Assembly: GCA_030411725.1 (NCBI GenBank)
Contig: MU839834.1
Coordinates: forward strand, 1,426,001-1,490,000
Length of the DNA stretch: 64,000 nt
Direction: 5' to 3'
Origin: Echria macrotheca
Taxonomy: Eukaryota; Ascomycota; Sordariomycetes; Sordariales; Schizotheciaceae
In this document: in pieces, positions 62,485 through 64,000 of the stretch
How the letters are laid out: each line of letters starts with the position of its first letter
Numbering within the stretch: position 1 is the stretch's first letter
Translations under genes and position numbers: made by a program
Notes under the pieces: generated by a model
Told to the model about the DNA's origin: nothing
Databases searched by the model: none
The model's input: the letters and a program-made list of their open reading frames with translations, nothing else

Positions 62485-64000
62485 TCGGAAGGGTCAGAGC
62501 CGAGGAGGCCGCCGGGGAGCGGTGAGGAATCAGGTCGGTGAGGAAGGGGGCGGTGGAACGACCGACCGACCTCTTGGGTCCGGGTGAAACAGGTCGGACT
62601 GGGGAAGGAGGGTAGGCGTCTCGCCTCAGGTGTGGTCTGGTGGTGTGGCCGCGGGCCGCCCAGCAGTGGCCAGGTTTGTTGCCGGCGGTTTTGGATAGCA
62701 GGAGGGGTCAAACTGTGAGGATAGAACAGATTTGTTTTGTGCCAAATTCTTTTTAATGTCGTTTGTTTGAGTTTTTGGTATAAGGGAATTGTATGAATGG
62801 GGTTGGAATAGGGGGTGCAGACAGAGAGGGGCGGAATACGGAATACAGAGAGGAATGGATACCCTAACGGCCTACCTTTATCAGCCTTTATGTTCTATTT
62901 GATGCCTTGTAAGATGTCGCGTTGCTGTTTCTTGGTGTATGTTTTATGTGTTTTATCGCAAATATTTTGTATGTGTGACAGTCTATGGGTTTGGTTTGTC
63001 ACTTTCAAGCACTCTGCTGTTATCATCGTTGTTTTGTTTTTTTTCCCCTCTGAGAGCGTTTCGAATCCTCTCTTGCCTAGGTACCTAGGGTTGAAGTTGT
63101 AGACTTAATCATCGTAGGTACCTAGATGCCATGTGTTGCATTCACACCTAAAATATACGGAATAGCTTTCGCATTCAGAATTGAGTGTGTGGTGGTAAGC
63201 GGAACCGAGCCGGGGTGATAAGTCAATATATTATATGAGGGCCTGGATATCATGGTCAGGAGGACGGAAGCAGCAATATTTGCTGGCGGGCGATTTTTTT
63301 GATCAAGCAAAAAGCGGTCTTGGGTCTTGCTGATATGTTTGATGGGAATTGATGAGACAAGACGAGACGGTAGACAAGAAAGGAGCTGGAGAGGGGGAGG
63401 GAAGGGAGAGGGAAGGGGGGGTTGGCATGCATGAGTTTCTCTCCTCCGCCGCTCAACAGAGAGACCGACTGCTGTGAGATGCGCCAGATCTCGCGGCCAT
63501 GTCTCTCGGGGCCGGGGACTTTTCTGTCTATCTATCTGCGGTATCTTGCAATATCTTGGGCATTTCGGTGGGGTGATTCCCAACCCTTCGATTTTTTGGA
63601 TCTGGATACGAGACTTGCCTTTACATCTTTGCATTTACTATACCACTCTCAGCGCGCGCAACATGGTGAATGAATAAACCTCAATCTAGAATGCAGTACT
63701 GTGGGTGAGCCGAGGTGACGAAAGGCAGAGAGGGGGGTCCTTCAAAGTGTCAATCTCGATCACACACACCAACCTCCTCCGCCGCTCTGTTCGCCCCGAG
63801 CCGAGCTGAGTCTGAGTCCTGCAGTCCTGCAGTCACCCTTTCGCCACCACCGAAAGCAAACACCCAGCCCGGCGGAGAAACGCGTCGCGTCGCGTCGAGT
63901 CGCGTCCGGTATGGTCGGAGAATCACGAGTCCCCTTGGATTCCCGGCCTCCCGACTCGTCGTCATCCGGATGGACGGACGGCAGGGACCCCGCATGAGAA
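62485..64000. other. Terminal 1.5 kb without a supported gene
   Basis: Presumed 3' UTR of the VPS9 gene and spacer. A CCTAGGTACCTAGG palindrome lies at 63076-63089 and TAGGTACCTA at 63115-63124. A short CGTCG-type tandem repeat lies at about 63881-63905. An ATG at 63911 opens 28 plus-strand codons near the window edge and could be a first exon, but nothing supports it. Confidence 0.45.

Overview
The window is chromosomal DNA of a filamentous ascomycete, most likely a sordariomycete of Sordariales/Chaetomiaceae type (taxon inferred, not proven). The signs are short 50-150 bp introns with GTA/GTG-type donors and CTAAC branch sites, GC-rich third codon positions, pyrimidine-rich leaders, and fungal gene families (CFEM protein, MOB2-type activator, Mep-type ammonium permease, a DUF-like coiled-coil protein, a very large FAB1). 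Genes sit on both strands with single-gene transcription units. There are no operons, no CRISPR array, and I saw no intact transposon or tRNA.

Layout. 1-826: 5' part of a cytosolic Hsp70 (minus), divergent from eIF4E (1811-2671). 3515-5605: mitochondrial malonyl-CoA synthetase-like enzyme (minus), divergent from a BolA protein (6387-6889). 7099-9099: unidentified Pro/Ser-rich nuclear-looking protein (minus), divergent from the 7.2-kb single-exon PI3P 5-kinase FAB1 (9668-16909). 17233-23880: a divergent pair of unidentified genes, a protein with a retropepsin-like aspartic protease signature (minus) and a 1411-residue protein (plus). 25472-26127: CFEM secreted/GPI protein. 26781-27857: GT17 glycosyltransferase (minus). 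28575-29322: riboflavin synthase, tail to tail with the MUS81 nuclease (29353-31212, minus), which is divergent from phosphoacetylglucosamine mutase (31705-33395). 34417-35767: PRMT1 (minus). 36335-37743: MOB2-family kinase activator (minus), divergent from a Pol X DNA polymerase (38187-40607).

The 40.6-43.7 kb interval is low-complexity, full of C/G homopolymers, and holds a 10-N gap; coding-like fragments there may be remains of a gene broken by poor assembly. 43772-45500: ammonium permease (minus), followed by a 4.1-kb interval without a convincing gene but with GATA-factor motifs near the permease. 49620-53074: large coiled-coil protein (minus). 53.1-56.5 kb is gene-poor. 56531-57125 is a small secreted protein, 57367-57561 a possible tiny gene, and 58455-62484 a VPS9/ankyrin/PX Rab5-type exchange factor. 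The last 1.5 kb has no gene that I can support.

Functionally most genes are housekeeping. FAB1 and the VPS9/PX protein both act in endosome-to-vacuole membrane identity, and MUS81 and Pol X in DNA repair. The most unusual item is the divergent retropepsin-like / 1411-residue gene pair. The exon structures given were derived by joining splice sites with matching codon phase; none has transcript support here.
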